The notes below the pieces were generated by a model. That model did not search any database. It was not told the origin of the DNA and saw only the letters and a program-made list of their open reading frames with translations. A DNA stretch of 7,465 bases, taken from assembly GCA_945876985.1 (NCBI GenBank), contig CAMCQX010000069.1:1-7465 (forward strand), given 5' to 3'. A program made the position numbers and the translations under genes. This stretch comes from Chitinophaga pinensis (GTDB taxonomy: Bacteria > Bacteroidota > Bacteroidia > UKL13-3). How positions within the stretch are numbered: position 1 is the first letter of the stretch; each line of letters starts with the position of its first letter. This document shows positions 7,301 to 7,465 of the stretch, in pieces.

Positions 7301-7465
7301 TGGAATAGATGAAATACGTTTGCCTAAAGTGTTTGAAACAGTTATATAATAATAAGTGGTATCGGAATATAAATTGGGTTGATTATTATAAATTTTATTT
7401 GCATTATTATATTTCCAAACTTCTTTTTGACTTTGGCCATAAAATAATATATAATCATTTGTATT
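4352..7465 (-). CDS. porU: T9SS C-terminal signal peptidase/sortase PorU (peptidase family C25), N-terminus cut by window edge
   Basis: PorU is the cell-surface cysteine endopeptidase of the type IX secretion system: it removes the C-terminal sorting domain of cargo and couples cargo to surface lipopolysaccharide. The frame is open to the window edge, with 1,037 residues visible; the signal peptide is outside. Counting from the edge, residues 1-295 are a beta-rich N-terminal region. About 296-675 is the gingipain-like C25 domain, with H548 in NYIGHGGEVGW, C582 in TATCEFSRFDDP, and D410/D411 in CTDDFF as a probable triad acid. It closes with LLGDPMLQLALPKY. Beta-sandwich regions follow, and from YPNPF (about 945) a roughly 93-residue T9SS sorting domain ends in GKGVYIYKVKIKS and a short tail. 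In-frame GTG at 7255 is an internal valine, because PorU-like sequence continues upstream of it (DYILFYGQSQKEVW and SDTTYYYITV). The full protein is probably 1,100-1,300 residues. Confidence 0.93.
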   Translation of the reverse strand, partial: NTNDYILFYGQSQKEVWKYNNANKIYNNQPNLYSDTTYYYITVSNTLGKRISSIPSATNANYNTSSYDALVHHEEDLTNFVKTGRNWYGEDFNRQPQRTFTNIISDLDTSANVIFQSNIAGRASQTNGFDVSINNQFYLNHTCSGLSLAYDGIYADLDYKTLTFKPNTNRFDINYSYTGPVAQGANGWLDFYTINARAFLKNASKQILLSDKNGNGNIAQYNFSTTRSLSIWDVSNPTQIFSVQGVFDAANSQFNFAANADSLRWFMAFDNSNFIKPISIGKVANQNIHGLGAVQGIIISHTDFLSEAKRLADYHKQKNGLNIHVINVTDIYNEFSSGSQDVTAIRDMLRMFYKKYTSPNEQLKYVTLMGRASYDYKGNFSKTKTGFVNTNYIPTYEEVNSTDPGSFCTDDFFVCLDDNEGNFAITRNAGDLMDLGIGRFPVVNAEQAKGIVDKVIYYETKSSYGDWRNKFTFIADDEWTEYQIDFMNTAEYLNNTYLSKFKKFNIQKIYANSYEPLATAGGKRFPQVNTAINNAVNKGSLVINYIGHGGEVGWSARRILNVDEINAWNVKENMPLLMTATCEFSRFDDPTRLAAGELALINPNGGPIALFTTVRLVYSSSNDALNNKFNSQLGLDSGAILKPKTFGELIMQTKNLYAEGNTRNFTLLGDPMLQLALPKYNVKTTTINNKSISIFNDTIKALSKVTISGNVLDENNNLMSNFNGIVYPTVFDKESEYPIVDLEKPVSLSSFKLQNNIIYKGSATVTNGVFTFSFIVPKDIDYKYGYGKISYYANNDTTDASGYEGKALIGGTSDSVWVDNKGPEIKLYMNDEKFAFGGLVPENSLFIAKIYDENGINTTSRGVGRDLNAVMNKENTNTIIMNDFYRSNLNTFQSGIVNYNYKNLPLGLNKIKFQAYDIFNNVGEAEIEFIVANDSKIALQNVLNYPNPFTTKTSFHFDHNKAGQDLQVLVQIFTVNGKLVKSLQKDIVAATSHFSDIEWDGRDDYGDAIGKGVYIYKVKIKSQGKTEEAFQKLVVLN

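Overview
The window looks like a piece of a low-GC Bacteroidota chromosome. Three things point there. It holds a type IX secretion (T9SS) sortase of the PorU type, which is found only in this phylum and its close relatives. It has a BshA-type bacillithiol glycosyltransferase and an OmpR regulator of the Bacteroidota style. Starts are preceded by A/T-rich sequence rather than clear Shine-Dalgarno motifs, and one TAnnTTTG -7 box is visible. The genus cannot be fixed from this sequence alone.

Every gene I can support is on the minus strand, so transcription runs from high to low coordinates. In that order: porU (7465 to 4352, 5' end outside the window), a small PspC-domain membrane protein (4291-4073), a two-TM sensor histidine kinase (about 4035-2899), an OmpR/PhoB-type response regulator (2864-2154), a strong hairpin terminator (2146-2112), a 137-base spacer, bshA (1974-841), and purK (827 to 1, 3' end outside the window). 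There are no RNA genes, CRISPR arrays, insertion sequences or other mobile elements that I can see. No stretch over 300 bases lacks a gene.

Two transcription groups are likely. Group one is porU and/or pspC-HK-RR: gaps are 60, 37 and 34 bases and the group ends at the hairpin. A consensus -7 box just upstream of pspC suggests the three regulatory genes can be transcribed separately from porU. Group two is bshA-purK, only 13 bases apart. PorU matures and attaches T9SS cargo at the cell surface. The PspC/kinase/regulator set looks like an envelope-sensing signal system. Its position directly behind the sortase gene raises the testable idea that it senses or controls secretion or outer-membrane state. 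BshA makes the first bacillithiol intermediate and PurK acts in purine synthesis; I see no obvious functional link between them.

The most interesting region is porU-pspC-HK-RR. The individual families are known; the arrangement and its possible role are what deserve a second look. The rest reads as ordinary core genome.
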